Below, one piece after another: positions 33,823 to 43,746 of a stretch of DNA of 64,000 nt. A model generated the notes under the pieces. That model was not told the origin of the DNA. It was given only the letters and a program-made list of their open reading frames with translations, and made no database searches. Positions within the stretch are counted from its first letter, which is position 1; the number at the start of each line of letters is the position of its first letter. The translations under genes were made by a program, and so were the position numbers. Location: assembly GCF_003026105.1 (NCBI RefSeq), contig NZ_PYNW01000005.1, positions 186,001 through 250,000 of the forward strand. Direction: 5' to 3'. The stretch is from Photobacterium sp. GB-56. GTDB taxonomy: Bacteria > Pseudomonadota > Gammaproteobacteria > Enterobacterales > Vibrionaceae.

Positions 33823-34131
33823 ATGCTTAAAAAATGGAATGAAAAATGGTTCAAACGTTGGAGCATACGGCGTGAAAAAGGGCAGTTGCATTATGTTCTT
33901 TCTCAAACAGCAATTACTGTTTTTTTCTTAATAATTGGTTTGTTTTTACATACGTTACTTTTTTCTAATCAATCTAAATGGGATGTGTTTTTACCGAATA
34001 CAGCAAAATACGCACTGTTTTGGTTTGTCATGGGCTTAATAGTAAATTACTTTGGATGGATATTTGCTGAAATTCGATATCAAAATGTGATAAAGAAAAA
34101 GAAAAAGAAAGAAGAAAACGGTAACCATTAA
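33823..34131 (+). CDS. Small membrane protein of unknown function
   Basis: This 102-residue protein has a basic N terminus, two membrane helices (about 27-47 and 62-84) and a lysine-rich tail with six consecutive Lys. Both termini are therefore predicted to be cytoplasmic. No family is recognised. It is a single-gene unit between the operon terminator at 33671 and the convergent nuclease gene. An AGGAAA precedes the ATG. Confidence 0.65.
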   Translation: MLKKWNEKWFKRWSIRREKGQLHYVLSQTAITVFFLIIGLFLHTLLFSNQSKWDVFLPNTAKYALFWFVMGLIVNYFGWIFAEIRYQNVIKKKKKKEENGNH

Positions 34132-34177
34132 ATACGAGAGATCGTTCTCTTCTAGCACATCTTTAATCAAAAGATTA

Positions 34178-34201
34178 AAAGCCTACATCTAAACAGGCTT
34201 T
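34178..34201. terminator. Bidirectional terminator between the small membrane protein and the OLD-family gene
   Basis: AAAGCCT (34178-34184) and AGGCTTT (34195-34201) pair around a ten-base loop. T-rich bases follow on both strands and the genes on each side converge. Confidence 0.65.
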
Positions 34202-34227
34202 GATTTAACTAAACTCGATGCTGGTTA

Positions 34228-35886
34228 TCAGCCAAAACCACGCGACATTGCAACGATACGTTTTAATACCCAACGGATAAGTAGAGGTGTGCGGTTATCT
34301 TTCTCATCGCGAGTATATTTAACGATTGCCAATGCCATATCGGGTTTCGCTGTTTTTCTTAGTACCTTATGAATGATCTTACGCATTGGTATTTTAGTAT
34401 CAGTGATATTCGCTAAGTCACGAAACAAAGGTTCATAGCCATTTTTATATAAGAAATGTTCAATGTCTTTTGCTGGCAATACTGTCAAGCGTTCACGCTC
34501 GGGATCATCGCCAAGCATATTACGGACTTTCTCTGCATATTTCTTACCCGCTAGATCACCATCAGCCACTAAATGCCATTCAATACCGAGTATCTTTGCC
34601 AACTTGATCAATGGCTTTAATCCACTTTGCGCAAACTCAATAATTTGAATCCCTTCTGCGGCAAGGTTATAACCATTTAGGTGTGCCATTTCATTAAATA
34701 ACCATACTTCCGTTTCCCCTTCAACTAACAGCCATACTCTTGCAAAGAAAGCACTCGGGCGATGCATGCGTACGTGAAAAGTGACTTTACGGGTATCATC
34801 TTTACTCAACTCCCCATTATCTACACCATATACTTCCGTTTTATATGGCTGACGTATCAACTTCTTGATCGCGGTTAACGGCGCAGAAGTTAAAAGCTCA
34901 GGGCTGTTGGTCGTTAAGATCTTTTGCATCGGCATATTTTGAATAAACGCCCATGCTTGATGGAGCATGATCGGATGCAAACGACCTTCTGGATCTTCCA
35001 AGATCATGATAGGCCGTGAAATGCGTTTTAACTCGACAGGACCTCTTGCACGAATATATTCATTCAATAAGCCCATTAACAATAAACGTGCTTGCTTTGT
35101 CATGTGGGGCTGAATGAGTTGATCAAATGGATTTGCATATAAACCATGTGTATTGGTTTGTTGTAATGAAGAGTAGTGTGGCGATAATGCTTTACTACGC
35201 TGGTGGGGCGCAAAGGCAAAGTAGTGATCAACTAACGATCGTAACGTAGTAATACTACTTTTAATTTCTGCTGTACTGACATGACCGGGCTGTGTCATTA
35301 ACCGTCGACAGGTATTATCTAAACGTTTTTGTACGCGAAGCTCTTGCGGCGTTTGCGTTAATGGCTGCTCATTATTACCGTCATGACGTTCTTCGTGAAG
35401 ACGTCTCGAATCACGAATACGAACAATAGGGTGAAGCACCATTAGCTGTCGAATCAACTTATCCGTATCAGGATGTGAAATGCCATGACCAGTTGAATGT
35501 AAAAATTGTCTATTAGTAATGATCTTATCGTTTTCAATATGGCTGTGAATTTGATAATAAAAATGCTTTATACCGTCTTTTTCTGAGAGAAAAGGCTGAA
35601 ACCCACGGTAGCGACGGGCATTATGTTCACCTTTATAATCTTCATTCCAATGTAAAACAATCTGAATTTCTGTCGCTCGCTCATTACCTAACGCATGATC
35701 GATATGGAAATCGGAAAAGTTAAACTCGTAAAACTCAGCATCTGGAGACAATGCTAAACAAAGCGCATCGAGCAAAGAGGATTTACCCCACGCATTTTCA
35801 CCAATTAGGACGGTTAACTCTTTAAAAGACAAGGATAAACGCTTAATACCACGGAAACCGGATATTTCAATTCTTTCTAAATGCAT
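34228..35886 (-). CDS. OLD-family ATP-dependent nuclease (YbjD-like, DUF2813)
   Basis: This 552-residue protein has the same length as E. coli YbjD. The N-terminal ATPase domain carries Walker A GENAWGKSS (29-37) and a Walker B-like IMILEDPEGRLHP (293-305). The C-terminal TOPRIM domain carries EGETE (389-393) and ADGD (441-444), which would bind catalytic metals. Class 1 OLD proteins act as ATP-linked nucleases, some in phage defence, but YbjD-type chromosomal copies have no established role. No partner gene such as gajB is next to it, so a Gabija-type pair is not supported. It is a single-gene unit. Confidence 0.88.
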   Translation of the reverse strand: MHLERIEISGFRGIKRLSLSFKELTVLIGENAWGKSSLLDALCLALSPDAEFYEFNFSDFHIDHALGNERATEIQIVLHWNEDYKGEHNARRYRGFQPFLSEKDGIKHFYYQIHSHIENDKIITNRQFLHSTGHGISHPDTDKLIRQLMVLHPIVRIRDSRRLHEERHDGNNEQPLTQTPQELRVQKRLDNTCRRLMTQPGHVSTAEIKSSITTLRSLVDHYFAFAPHQRSKALSPHYSSLQQTNTHGLYANPFDQLIQPHMTKQARLLLMGLLNEYIRARGPVELKRISRPIMILEDPEGRLHPIMLHQAWAFIQNMPMQKILTTNSPELLTSAPLTAIKKLIRQPYKTEVYGVDNGELSKDDTRKVTFHVRMHRPSAFFARVWLLVEGETEVWLFNEMAHLNGYNLAAEGIQIIEFAQSGLKPLIKLAKILGIEWHLVADGDLAGKKYAEKVRNMLGDDPERERLTVLPAKDIEHFLYKNGYEPLFRDLANITDTKIPMRKIIHKVLRKTAKPDMALAIVKYTRDEKDNRTPLLIRWVLKRIVAMSRGFG

Positions 35887-36029
35887 AAAACTCTACAAAC
35901 CTCGTTTATTCCTGTATACGATATAGTAAATCAATCGTTGACTCGCAAGAACTGATCACATATTCATAGCATGATATGCTTTAAATAGTTATATGATTTC
36001 AAACAAATAATAATAGAAGGAAGAGTTAG

Positions 36030-36425
36030 ATGGCTAAGATAATTCACTCAATGATCCGTGTGTTAGATCTTGACGCTTCATTAAAGTTTTACAAAGAAGC
36101 ATTAGATTTAGAGATTGCTGAGCGTTTAGATTTTGAAGGGTTTAGTCTGGTTTACTTACGCAACAATGAAAATGATATGGAGCTTGAGCTGACTTGGAAT
36201 GAGGGAACGGAAGAACCGTATACCCATGGTACGGGTTATGGTCATATTGCTGTCGCTGTGGATGATTTAGAAGCTGAACATGCAAAATTAACGGATTGTG
36301 GTTATGCGCCTTTAGAGATTAAAGAGTTTTTCCGTGAGGGGACGTTATTAGCGAAGTTTTTCTTTGTACAAGATCCGGATGGTTACAAAATTGAGTTTTT
36401 ACAACGCCATGCTCGTTATCAGTAA
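36030..36425 (+). CDS. Lactoylglutathione lyase-like VOC protein (glyoxalase I type)
   Basis: This 131-residue protein aligns with E. coli GloA (135 residues) over its length. The four metal ligands of glyoxalase I can be placed at His6, Glu53, His72 and Glu122, in the same spacing as His5, Glu56, His74 and Glu122 in GloA. DPDGYKIEFL near the end is typical. Such enzymes isomerise the glutathione adduct of methylglyoxal to S-lactoylglutathione. Because the early part is more divergent, a related VOC lyase remains possible. AAGGAAG precedes the ATG. Confidence 0.85.
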   Translation: MAKIIHSMIRVLDLDASLKFYKEALDLEIAERLDFEGFSLVYLRNNENDMELELTWNEGTEEPYTHGTGYGHIAVAVDDLEAEHAKLTDCGYAPLEIKEFFREGTLLAKFFFVQDPDGYKIEFLQRHARYQ

Positions 36426-36437
36426 CATTTTAGCAAA

Positions 36438-36501
36438 GATGATTTAATGGGTAGTAAGATGATAAATAGCATTTAGTCTTACTATTCATTAAATGATCAT
36501 C
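36438..36501. repeat. Long imperfect inverted repeat downstream of the glyoxalase gene
   Basis: The left arm (36438-36459) and right arm (36477-36501) pair over about 22 positions with a small bulge and one mismatch region, around a 17-base loop. No T run follows. It may be an mRNA 3' stabiliser or a dispersed repeat. Confidence 0.55.
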
Positions 36502-36632
36502 ATGAATCATGCTATATTGATATTTATCACAGTTATTTTGTCTTATAGTGAAATCGTTTAGGCTAAATAGGTGACTTAAACTAAACATATCTATCATTCA
36601 TATGAGTCCTTCAGGGAGAGACGTAATTTTTT

Positions 36633-38393
36633 ATGACAAAGAATAATAAAAAAGCAAAGATTACATTTGCTCATATCAATGATACGCATTCAAATTTTGA
36701 ACCATCATCTATATCACTGAATTTACCTGAACACGTTTTAGATACTGAATCCTCGGTTTATGCCAGTTGTGGTGGTTTTTCTCGTATTTCATCGGCAGTA
36801 AGTGAATTAAAAGCTGAAGCCTATTTGAATCAACGTGAATTCATGTTTTTACACGCAGGTGATTGTTTCCAAGGCACGTTATATTTCTCATTATATAAAG
36901 GTATGGCTAATGCTGTACTACTAAATGCGATTGGTGTTGAAGCGATGGCATTGGGAAATCATGAACTTGATATGGGTAACGACTGTGTCGCTGATTTTCT
37001 TGATCATACGCATTTCCCGTTACTGGCTGGTAATTGGGATCTGTCACAAGAAGTTCAAACCAAGTCTAATCCGCTGCGAGATAAAGCCAATGTTTACGGT
37101 TATGACAATAGCACTGCAACCGCTAAATATATTGTAAAAGATGTGCATGGTGAGCCTGTTGCGATTTTTGGTGTAGCGATCGAAAATATGGCCGGCATTG
37201 CGAACCCAGATCCCGATACTCACTTTATGAATGTCGAGACGGTTGCGCGTAATACTGTTCAGTATCTACATAAGCAGGGTATCAATAAGATTGTTGTGTT
37301 AAGCCATCTAGGCTATGACCACGATATTGAGCTTGCTCAAGCTGTTGATGGAATAGGCGTCATTATTGGTGGCCATACTCACACCATGCAAGGTGATTTC
37401 ACCAACGTTGGTTACGGTAAAACTGATCAATACGCACACACTGTTAATAATACCTGTGTTGTACAAGCGGGTTGTAATGCATTGGCGGTAGGACATATAA
37501 CATTAGAGTTTGCTGAAGACGGAACAATTGAGCAGGCGTTTGGTGCTAATCAACTATTACTAGGTCGTCAATTTACGGTAGATGCAAGCCGCACCGAGCA
37601 TTTAGAAAGTGATGATCATGAAATCGTTCGTCATTTTTTAAGCCAGCAAGATAACATTCGTTTTGTAGTGAAAGATCCTATCATTGAAAATATACTCAAT
37701 GAGCACTATCGCCCTGCGGTACGTGCACTGCAAACTGAAGAAATTGCTGTTATTAATGAGCCGCTTCGTCATATTCGTATTCCTGATCAACGAGGTCCAA
37801 GTCAAATTGCTCCTTGGGTGGTTGAAAGTTTCGTCTGGAAAGCCCGTGAGCTAGGTCATAACGTCGATTTTGGTATTCATAACGCTGGTGGCGTTAGGTG
37901 CTCATTAAATCCAGGTATTATTACGCCTGCAGATATTGCAGGGAAATTACTACCTTTTGCTATTGGTATTATGATTTATAGCGTTAAAGGTAAACGTATT
38001 CGTCAAGCGCTTGAAGGAGCGATTGATAATGCGATTAGTAACGGTGTAGATGGGACTGGTGATGGAAGTTTTCCCTATGTAGCAGATCTTCGTTACACCT
38101 ATCGCTGTTGTGCTGTGAAAGGTACACGCATTGAGTTATTAGAGCATTTACAAGACGGTAAGTGGATACCTGTTGAAGATGATAAAGTTTATAGTTCCGT
38201 TTCATCGGGCTATACCGCAACAGGTAAAGAAGGCTATGCGCCATTATTAGATTACGTTAAAGAGCCTATGCCGCTTAACGTTACAATGGCTGATGCTTTT
38301 GAAGCTTATGCAAAACAGAAAAAATACTTTGATGTACCAGTAGATAATAATACGGTTTATATTCCCTGTACTGGTAATCAAGATGTCGCCTAA
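36633..38393 (+). CDS. Cytosolic metallophosphatase/5'-nucleotidase (UshA-like architecture, no signal peptide)
   Basis: This 586-residue protein has an N-terminal calcineurin-like domain with HINDTH (14-19), GNHELDMG (108-115) and GGHTHT (near 246), the di-metal ligands. A C-terminal 5'-nucleotidase domain (about 390-560) has NAGGVRCSL. The two-domain layout is that of UshA, but the N terminus (MTKNNKKAK) is not a signal peptide, so it should stay in the cytoplasm. It hydrolyses nucleotides or related phosphoesters, substrate unknown. A strong terminator follows, reaching into the end of the convergent transporter gene. Confidence 0.88.
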   Translation: MTKNNKKAKITFAHINDTHSNFEPSSISLNLPEHVLDTESSVYASCGGFSRISSAVSELKAEAYLNQREFMFLHAGDCFQGTLYFSLYKGMANAVLLNAIGVEAMALGNHELDMGNDCVADFLDHTHFPLLAGNWDLSQEVQTKSNPLRDKANVYGYDNSTATAKYIVKDVHGEPVAIFGVAIENMAGIANPDPDTHFMNVETVARNTVQYLHKQGINKIVVLSHLGYDHDIELAQAVDGIGVIIGGHTHTMQGDFTNVGYGKTDQYAHTVNNTCVVQAGCNALAVGHITLEFAEDGTIEQAFGANQLLLGRQFTVDASRTEHLESDDHEIVRHFLSQQDNIRFVVKDPIIENILNEHYRPAVRALQTEEIAVINEPLRHIRIPDQRGPSQIAPWVVESFVWKARELGHNVDFGIHNAGGVRCSLNPGIITPADIAGKLLPFAIGIMIYSVKGKRIRQALEGAIDNAISNGVDGTGDGSFPYVADLRYTYRCCAVKGTRIELLEHLQDGKWIPVEDDKVYSSVSSGYTATGKEGYAPLLDYVKEPMPLNVTMADAFEAYAKQKKYFDVPVDNNTVYIPCTGNQDVA

Positions 38394-38427
38394 ATACTAG
38401 CTAAACTCATCGATAGAAACAAAGCTT

Positions 38428-38468
38428 AAGCCGACTAACAAATTACCGTTAGTCGGCTTTCTTTTTAT
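38428..38468 (+). terminator. Terminator after the nucleotidase, overlapping the end of the convergent transporter gene
   Basis: A 12-base stem AAGCCGACTAAC/GTTAGTCGGCTT (38428-38439 with 38448-38459) is followed by a T-rich tract. The right arm includes the stop codon and last codons of the minus-strand gene ending at 38449. Confidence 0.85.
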
Positions 38469-39396
38469 CGACAAATGAATCTTGGTTTTCAAATTTAGTC
38501 TTGGCGATGAGTTTAAGAAGAACAGGTAATGTATAAGTCGGAATTTGAATCGCTGCCATCAGTGCTAAATATTCAAATCCTAAATAACTGCTTGCTATGG
38601 TGTAGGTAAGTAATACATTACGATTAGTTGCAGTAATGGCATACAGCGTTTTGGCTTGTTGATTTTTCTTATAATAGGTTAAGTAAGTGATACCGAAAAA
38701 TAATCCGCAAAGTAAACAGCCTAGCAGTAAATAGCTCATCCCTTCGTGTAATGAACGTTCAAACATTTCCCTCAAAGGAGCGACAAGCCCAAGCGGAAAA
38801 GCAAAAATTAGCAGAACGGTTAACTTAGATATTCTGTGATGAATTTTCTGTAATAGTGTTGGGTTTATCATTTTGTAGCAAAGCGCAGAAATAGCCATTG
38901 GTCCAATAATGAATATCGTTAGTCGTTGTATATATTGGATAAAATCCAAAGTTACTGTGTCACTTTGAAGTAAAGTAAGGTTAAAAAATAATATGATCGG
39001 CATCATTAATGTTGAGGCAATCGTTAATGCCATCGCATGCAATACATCAAAGCCTAAGGTTTTCGCTATGGCAGGGGTCGCAAATAATGTACCTGTCGCC
39101 GTTACCGCCGTTATAGCGATAAATAGTGGGGTTGAAATGTTAAAGATATATAGCAATACAGCGGCGAATAAAGTGAGCCCTAGGCTATGGAAAAGCGCAT
39201 AAGACCAAACACTTTTAGATAACAACTTGCGGATAAGTAACTCTTGTTTAATTCCTAATAAAGTAAAAAGCATCAGGAAAAACAAGATATACGGTAAAGC
39301 AGGGAAGACAATACGACTAATACTTGGAAAGCTAAAACCGACGACACCTGCAAACATCAATAAAATAGCAGAATATTTATTAAGAAAAAAAAGCAT
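38449..39396 (-). CDS. BASS-type (bile acid:sodium symporter-like) transporter
   Basis: This 315-residue integral membrane protein has about ten helices. A TATGTLFATPAIAKTLG stretch in the first half and a TATNRNVLLTY stretch in the second resemble the paired crossover helices of the BASS fold, and the length is right for the family. It probably exchanges an organic anion or solute with sodium, substrate unknown. The C-terminal codons lie inside the terminator of the convergent nucleotidase gene. AAAGGA precedes the ATG on the minus strand. Confidence 0.72.
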   Translation of the reverse strand: MLFFLNKYSAILLMFAGVVGFSFPSISRIVFPALPYILFFLMLFTLLGIKQELLIRKLLSKSVWSYALFHSLGLTLFAAVLLYIFNISTPLFIAITAVTATGTLFATPAIAKTLGFDVLHAMALTIASTLMMPIILFFNLTLLQSDTVTLDFIQYIQRLTIFIIGPMAISALCYKMINPTLLQKIHHRISKLTVLLIFAFPLGLVAPLREMFERSLHEGMSYLLLGCLLCGLFFGITYLTYYKKNQQAKTLYAITATNRNVLLTYTIASSYLGFEYLALMAAIQIPTYTLPVLLKLIAKTKFENQDSFVDKKKAD

Positions 39397-39664
39397 AAGT
39401 TAAAAATCCTTTTGTTAACTTATTGTTATCATTGTTTTTGTTCAAATACAAAAAAAGATTCTATTTGAAACAAAAAACTAAACATTTAGTAATGTAATCG
39501 TTCTTAATAGTCTTTTGTGCTTTAGGGTAATAATCGTTAGTAATCAAGTGTTAACACATAAGAAAAACTAATGCTATGAAAGAAATATTGTCATTTATAG
39601 GTTATGTAAACAGACGATAAACTACTCGTGTTTATTGAATTTAATACCTTTTTCAGGGGCAATC

Positions 39665-39856
39665 ATGGCACATACATTTGATGTGGACGCAGCTACAACG
39701 TTACATCTTCAGGATAAAAAAAGTTATGAAGTAACGATCAAAGGATTGATTGCACACCTATTTGATATTGTATTTAACCGATCAAAAAAGTCAGTCGCTT
39801 ACAGTATTGAAGATATCCCAGTTCATTTACAGAAAGATATTGGCATCTATCGATAA
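39665..39856 (+). CDS. Small protein with DUF1127-like tail
   Basis: This 63-residue protein is read from the ATG at 39665, which has CAGGGG upstream. An ATG at 39635 would add ten residues and lacks a site. The C-terminal IEDIPVHLQKDIGI resembles the LxDRxLKDIGL end of DUF1127 proteins, some of which bind RNA or affect phosphate and carbon metabolism, but the usual Arg-rich helix is only weakly present (NRSKKS). A strong terminator begins 21 bases after the stop. Function unknown. Confidence 0.6.
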   Translation: MAHTFDVDAATTLHLQDKKSYEVTIKGLIAHLFDIVFNRSKKSVAYSIEDIPVHLQKDIGIYR

Positions 39857-39876
39857 CATTTTGTATTGAGATTTTT

Positions 39877-39905
39877 AAAGTCGGCATGATTGCCGGCTTT
39901 TTTTT
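39877..39905 (+). terminator. Rho-independent terminator after the DUF1127-like gene
   Basis: AAAGTCGGCA (39877-39886) pairs with TGCCGGCTTT (39891-39900), with one G-T pair, a TGAT loop and eight T from 39898. Confidence 0.88.
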
Positions 39906-40025
39906 GCTTAAAATTCCGCTATAACCGCCTAAAAATAGTGGGTACTATTTGGCTTTAGTTAAAGTAAAATATTCATTGCTAAAAATAAAAATATTATTAA
40001 ATGATTTAGTCGTAGGAGTATAAAA

Positions 40026-40307
40026 ATGGGCTTTTTTTCAAAGCTATTTGGTTCTAAAAAATCAGAGGTTACCACTCAGGAAGTTGAGCCAACTCTTTAT
40101 AATGGTTACTTAATTTATCCTGAGCCGAAGCAAGAAAGAGGGCAATTTAGAATCGCTGGAAGAATTTGTAAAGAGATCGACGGAGAATTAAATACACACC
40201 ACTTTATTCGTTCAGATTTACTCAGCTCTCGTCATGATGCGGAAACATTTATGATTAAAAAAGCAGAAATGTTTATTAAACAAATGGGCGATAAAATGTT
40301 CAAATAA
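40026..40307 (+). CDS. HlyU-family protein
   Basis: This 93-residue protein begins MGFFSKLFGSKK and has the NGYLIYPEP and FRIAGRICKEIDGE blocks of the HlyU (PF10115) family, formerly described as transcriptional activators of haemolysin. It differs from the ArsR-type HlyU of Vibrio cholerae, which has a winged helix that is not seen here. The molecular role of the family is poorly known. AGGAG lies six bases before the ATG. It is a single-gene unit. Confidence 0.82.
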   Translation: MGFFSKLFGSKKSEVTTQEVEPTLYNGYLIYPEPKQERGQFRIAGRICKEIDGELNTHHFIRSDLLSSRHDAETFMIKKAEMFIKQMGDKMFK

Positions 40308-40754
40308 AAGCTGTAGTAATATTCAACAAATTTCATTGCAATTGTAATGGTATAAAAGTATCTTTTTAAACATTAAAAATGAATTTTACATTATATCATT
40401 ATCCTATTGTGAATATTCATATGACAAAATTATCAGTTAAGCATATTTAAAGTTGGTTGTTTTTTAAAACAATAAGTTGATTAGGTTAAATATTGTTTAT
40501 TGAGTATATAGCTGACAATTATCGTTTTAGAGTCAAAAGCAGATAGAAAGTGTGATTCAGTCATTATTTTTAAATGTACTATTATGGATGCTAGAAATAT
40601 AAATGTAGTTTAATTTCAGTAGTGTAATGACAGTCACTAGGGTTTTTGACTTGTAGATATGGGGATTTTTGTATTTTTACTACAAAAAGCTTGATGTTGC
40701 TTGCTGGGTTGGATACAAAATGATTATGTTTTAGCCAATGTACAGGGAATAATA
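40308..40754. other. Intergenic region between the HlyU-family gene and pntA
   Basis: These 447 bases are AT-rich and contain only very short frames without ribosome-binding sites, the longest noted being 23 codons at about 40380. The last 100 bases must hold the pntAB promoter. No dyad or RNA gene is evident. Confidence 0.5.
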
Positions 40755-42308
40755 ATGCAGATTGGTGTACCGAGAGAGGTACTCGCTCATGAGACGCGAG
40801 TAGCTGCAACACCTAAAACGGTCGAGCAGATATTGAAAATGGGGTTCAGCGTTGTTGTTGAACAAGGAGCTGGACGTTTAGCAAGCTTTGATGACGCTGC
40901 TTATGAAGCGGCAGGGGCAACGGTTGTCTCAACTGATGAAGTATGGCAATCGGATTTTATTTTTAAAGTCAATGCACCGCAGGTTAATCCTGTAACAGGT
41001 GTAGATGAATTTGAGCTCATCAAAGAGGGTGCAAGCTTAGTTAGTTTTATTTGGCCTGCTCAAAATCCTGAATTATTAGAAAAACTATCGTCTAAAAATA
41101 TTAATATTATGGCGATGGATTCTGTACCGCGTATTTCACGTGCACAGGCGCTTGATGCCTTAAGCTCAATGGCAAATATCGCAGGTTACCGTGCTGTTGT
41201 TGAAGCCGCTCATGAGTTTGGTCGATTCTTTACTGGTCAAATTACCGCTGCAGGTAAAGTGCCTCCAGCGAAAGTCCTCGTTGCTGGTGCTGGTGTTGCA
41301 GGTCTTGCCGCTATTGGTGCTGCTGGTAGCCTTGGTGCGATTGTTCGTTCTTTTGATGTTCGTCCTGAAGTTAAAGAACAAGTTGAATCAATGGGCGCTG
41401 AATTCCTAGAAGTTGATTATAAAGAAGATACTTCAACGGGAGATGGCTACGCTAAAGAAATGTCTGATGAATTCAATAAAGCGGCTGAGCGTTTATACGC
41501 AGAGCAAGCGAAAGATGTCGATATCATCATTACTACCGCACTTATCCCTGGGCGCCCAGCACCAAAATTGATCACCAAAGAAATGGTAGATTCAATGAAA
41601 TCAGGCAGTGTTATTGTCGATCTTGCTGCTGCGAATGGCGGTAACTGTGCATACACTGAAGCAGATAAAGTTGTTACGACACCAAATGGTGTAAAAGTTA
41701 TCGGCTATACAGATATGGTTGGTCGCTTACCAACACAGTCTTCTCAGCTCTACGGAACAAACCTTGTTAACTTACTTAAACTGCTTTGCAAAGAGAAAGA
41801 CGGCAATATTGATATCAATTTTGATGATGAAGTATTACGCGGTCTAACGGTTGTTAAAGCGGGTGAATTAACGTGGCCTGCGCCACCAATTAAAGTTTCT
41901 GCGGCAGCTCAACAGCCAAAAGCGGCGGCTAAAGTTGAACCTAAAGTTGAAGAGCCAACATCACCGGTTAAGAAATTTGGCTTAATGGGCGCGGGGATTG
42001 CGCTATTTGCTTGGATTGCTAATTATGCTCCAGCAGAGTTTTTAACGCACTTCACTGTATTCGTCCTTGCATGTGTCGTTGGATACTACGTGGTTTGGAA
42101 TGTATCCCACTCTTTACATACTCCTTTAATGTCAGTAACTAACGCTATCTCGGGCATCATTATTGTTGGTGCTTTGCTCCAAGTCGGTCAGGGAAATGGG
42201 GTGGTATCCTTCCTCGCGTTTATTGCTGTTCTCATCGCTAGTATTAATATCTTTGGTGGCTTTACGGTGACCAAGAGAATGCTAGAAATGTTCCGTAAAG
42301 ATAAATAA
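40755..42308 (+). CDS. pntA: NAD(P) transhydrogenase subunit alpha PntA
   Basis: This subunit of about 517 residues (E. coli PntA 510) has a soluble NAD-binding part (d[18 protein letters not shown] at 4-20, [17 protein letters not shown] near 174-190) and a C-terminal part with about four membrane helices. An Ala/Lys/Pro-rich linker separates the two. The complex couples proton re-entry to hydride transfer from NADH to NADP+, supplying NADPH. The ATG at 40755 with ACAGGGA upstream matches the family N terminus, so the longer in-frame extension to 40701 is not used. pntB follows ten bases after the stop. Confidence 0.97.
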   Translation: MQIGVPREVLAHETRVAATPKTVEQILKMGFSVVVEQGAGRLASFDDAAYEAAGATVVSTDEVWQSDFIFKVNAPQVNPVTGVDEFELIKEGASLVSFIWPAQNPELLEKLSSKNINIMAMDSVPRISRAQALDALSSMANIAGYRAVVEAAHEFGRFFTGQITAAGKVPPAKVLVAGAGVAGLAAIGAAGSLGAIVRSFDVRPEVKEQVESMGAEFLEVDYKEDTSTGDGYAKEMSDEFNKAAERLYAEQAKDVDIIITTALIPGRPAPKLITKEMVDSMKSGSVIVDLAAANGGNCAYTEADKVVTTPNGVKVIGYTDMVGRLPTQSSQLYGTNLVNLLKLLCKEKDGNIDINFDDEVLRGLTVVKAGELTWPAPPIKVSAAAQQPKAAAKVEPKVEEPTSPVKKFGLMGAGIALFAWIANYAPAEFLTHFTVFVLACVVGYYVVWNVSHSLHTPLMSVTNAISGIIIVGALLQVGQGNGVVSFLAFIAVLIASINIFGGFTVTKRMLEMFRKDK

Positions 42309-42318
42309 GGAGTAACAC

Positions 42319-43695
42319 ATGTCTGCAGGAATCGTACAAGCAGCTTACCTTGTTGCTGCCGTACTGTTTATCATGTCTTTAGCGGGACTGTCTAAGCAAG
42401 AAACAGCACGAAACGGTAATTACTTTGGTATTGCTGGTATGGCAATCGCTCTGATTGCTACTATCTTTGGTCCTCACACTGAAGGCACAGTTTGGATTAT
42501 CCTTGCGATGATCATTGGTGGTGCAATTGGTATTTTCTACGCTAAAAAAGTAGAAATGACAGAGATGCCAGAGCTTGTTGCTATGTTACACAGCTTTGTA
42601 GGTATGGCTGCGGTATTAGTAGGTTTTAATACTTACTTAGATCACGGTGACCTTACAGGTGTAATGTTAAACATTCACTTGGTTGAAATTTTCCTTGGCG
42701 TATTTATCGGTGCAGTAACTTTTACCGGTTCGTTAGTTGCATTTGCTAAGTTACGCGGATTAGTTTCATCATCAGCACTAATGCTTCCTCACCGTCACAA
42801 ATTAAACCTGTTAGCGCTTGTTGTTTCAGCACTATTGCTAGTTTGGTTTGTACAGTCAGAAGGTTCATTAACGGCGCTAATCTTAGTAACACTTATTGCG
42901 TTTGTATTTGGTTACCACCTTGTTGCTTCAATTGGTGGCGCTGATATGCCTGTGGTTGTATCCATGCTTAACTCTTATTCTGGTTGGGCTGCAGCAGCGG
43001 CGGGTTTCATGTTAGCAAACGACCTTCTAATCGTAACAGGTGCATTAGTAGGCTCTTCTGGTGCTATCCTTTCTTACATTATGTGTAAGGCGATGAACCG
43101 TTCATTTATTAGTGTTATCGCTGGCGGTTTTGGTTCGGATGGTACAGCAGCAAGCTCTGATGAAGAATACGGCGAACACCGTGAAGCTTCAGCAGAAGAA
43201 GTGGCTGAAATGCTAAAAGATGCACGCTCAGTTATCATTACTCCAGGATACGGCATGGCGGTTGCTCAAGCGCAATATCCTGTTCACGAGATCACAGATA
43301 AGTTACGTGCAAAAGGCATTGATGTTCGATTTGGTATTCACCCTGTTGCTGGTCGTCTACCTGGACACATGAACGTGCTATTAGCTGAAGCAAAAGTGCC
43401 TTATGACATCGTGTTAGAAATGGATGAGATCAATGATGATTTCCCACAAACTGATGTTGTACTTGTTATTGGTGCAAACGACACTGTTAACCCTGCCGCG
43501 ATGGAGGATCCTAACAGTCCAATCGCTGGTATGCCTGTACTTGAAGTCTGGAATGCCAAAGAAGTGGTTGTGTTTAAGCGTTCAATGAGTACTGGTTATG
43601 CTGGGGTTCAAAACCCATTATTCTTTAAAGATAATAGCCATATGTTGTTCGGCGATGCTAAAGACTCATGTTTGAAAATACTTGAGCACCTGTAA
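42319..43695 (+). CDS. pntB: NAD(P) transhydrogenase subunit beta PntB
   Basis: This 458-residue subunit (E. coli PntB 462) has eight to nine membrane helices in the first 260 residues, then the NADP-binding domain with [36 protein letters not shown] and [12 protein letters not shown]. These are diagnostic of PntB. AAGGAG lies six bases before the ATG. The gene is co-transcribed with pntA and followed by a strong terminator. Confidence 0.97.
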   Translation: MSAGIVQAAYLVAAVLFIMSLAGLSKQETARNGNYFGIAGMAIALIATIFGPHTEGTVWIILAMIIGGAIGIFYAKKVEMTEMPELVAMLHSFVGMAAVLVGFNTYLDHGDLTGVMLNIHLVEIFLGVFIGAVTFTGSLVAFAKLRGLVSSSALMLPHRHKLNLLALVVSALLLVWFVQSEGSLTALILVTLIAFVFGYHLVASIGGADMPVVVSMLNSYSGWAAAAAGFMLANDLLIVTGALVGSSGAILSYIMCKAMNRSFISVIAGGFGSDGTAASSDEEYGEHREASAEEVAEMLKDARSVIITPGYGMAVAQAQYPVHEITDKLRAKGIDVRFGIHPVAGRLPGHMNVLLAEAKVPYDIVLEMDEINDDFPQTDVVLVIGANDTVNPAAMEDPNSPIAGMPVLEVWNAKEVVVFKRSMSTGYAGVQNPLFFKDNSHMLFGDAKDSCLKILEHL

Positions 43696-43716
43696 ATCGT
43701 TAATAGTAAAGTAAAC

Positions 43717-43746
43717 AATGCCACTCACATGAGTGGCATTTTTATT
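43717..43746 (+). terminator. Rho-independent terminator after pntB
   Basis: AATGCCACTC and GAGTGGCATT pair around an ACAT loop, 21 bases after the stop, followed by TTTTTATTT. Confidence 0.88.

Noticed and set aside
36364-36371. TTGTACAA inside the glyoxalase gene
   Set aside because: It is a single in-frame copy within coding sequence. Similar single copies occur in the nucleotidase (37459) and chrA (55489) genes and set the chance background.
34228-36425. Gabija-like defence system
   Set aside because: The OLD-family gene has no adjacent UvrD-like helicase and its neighbours are a small membrane protein and a glyoxalase.
40380-40451. Frame of 23 codons before pntA
   Set aside because: It has no ribosome-binding site, no recognisable sequence and lies in very AT-rich DNA where such frames are common.
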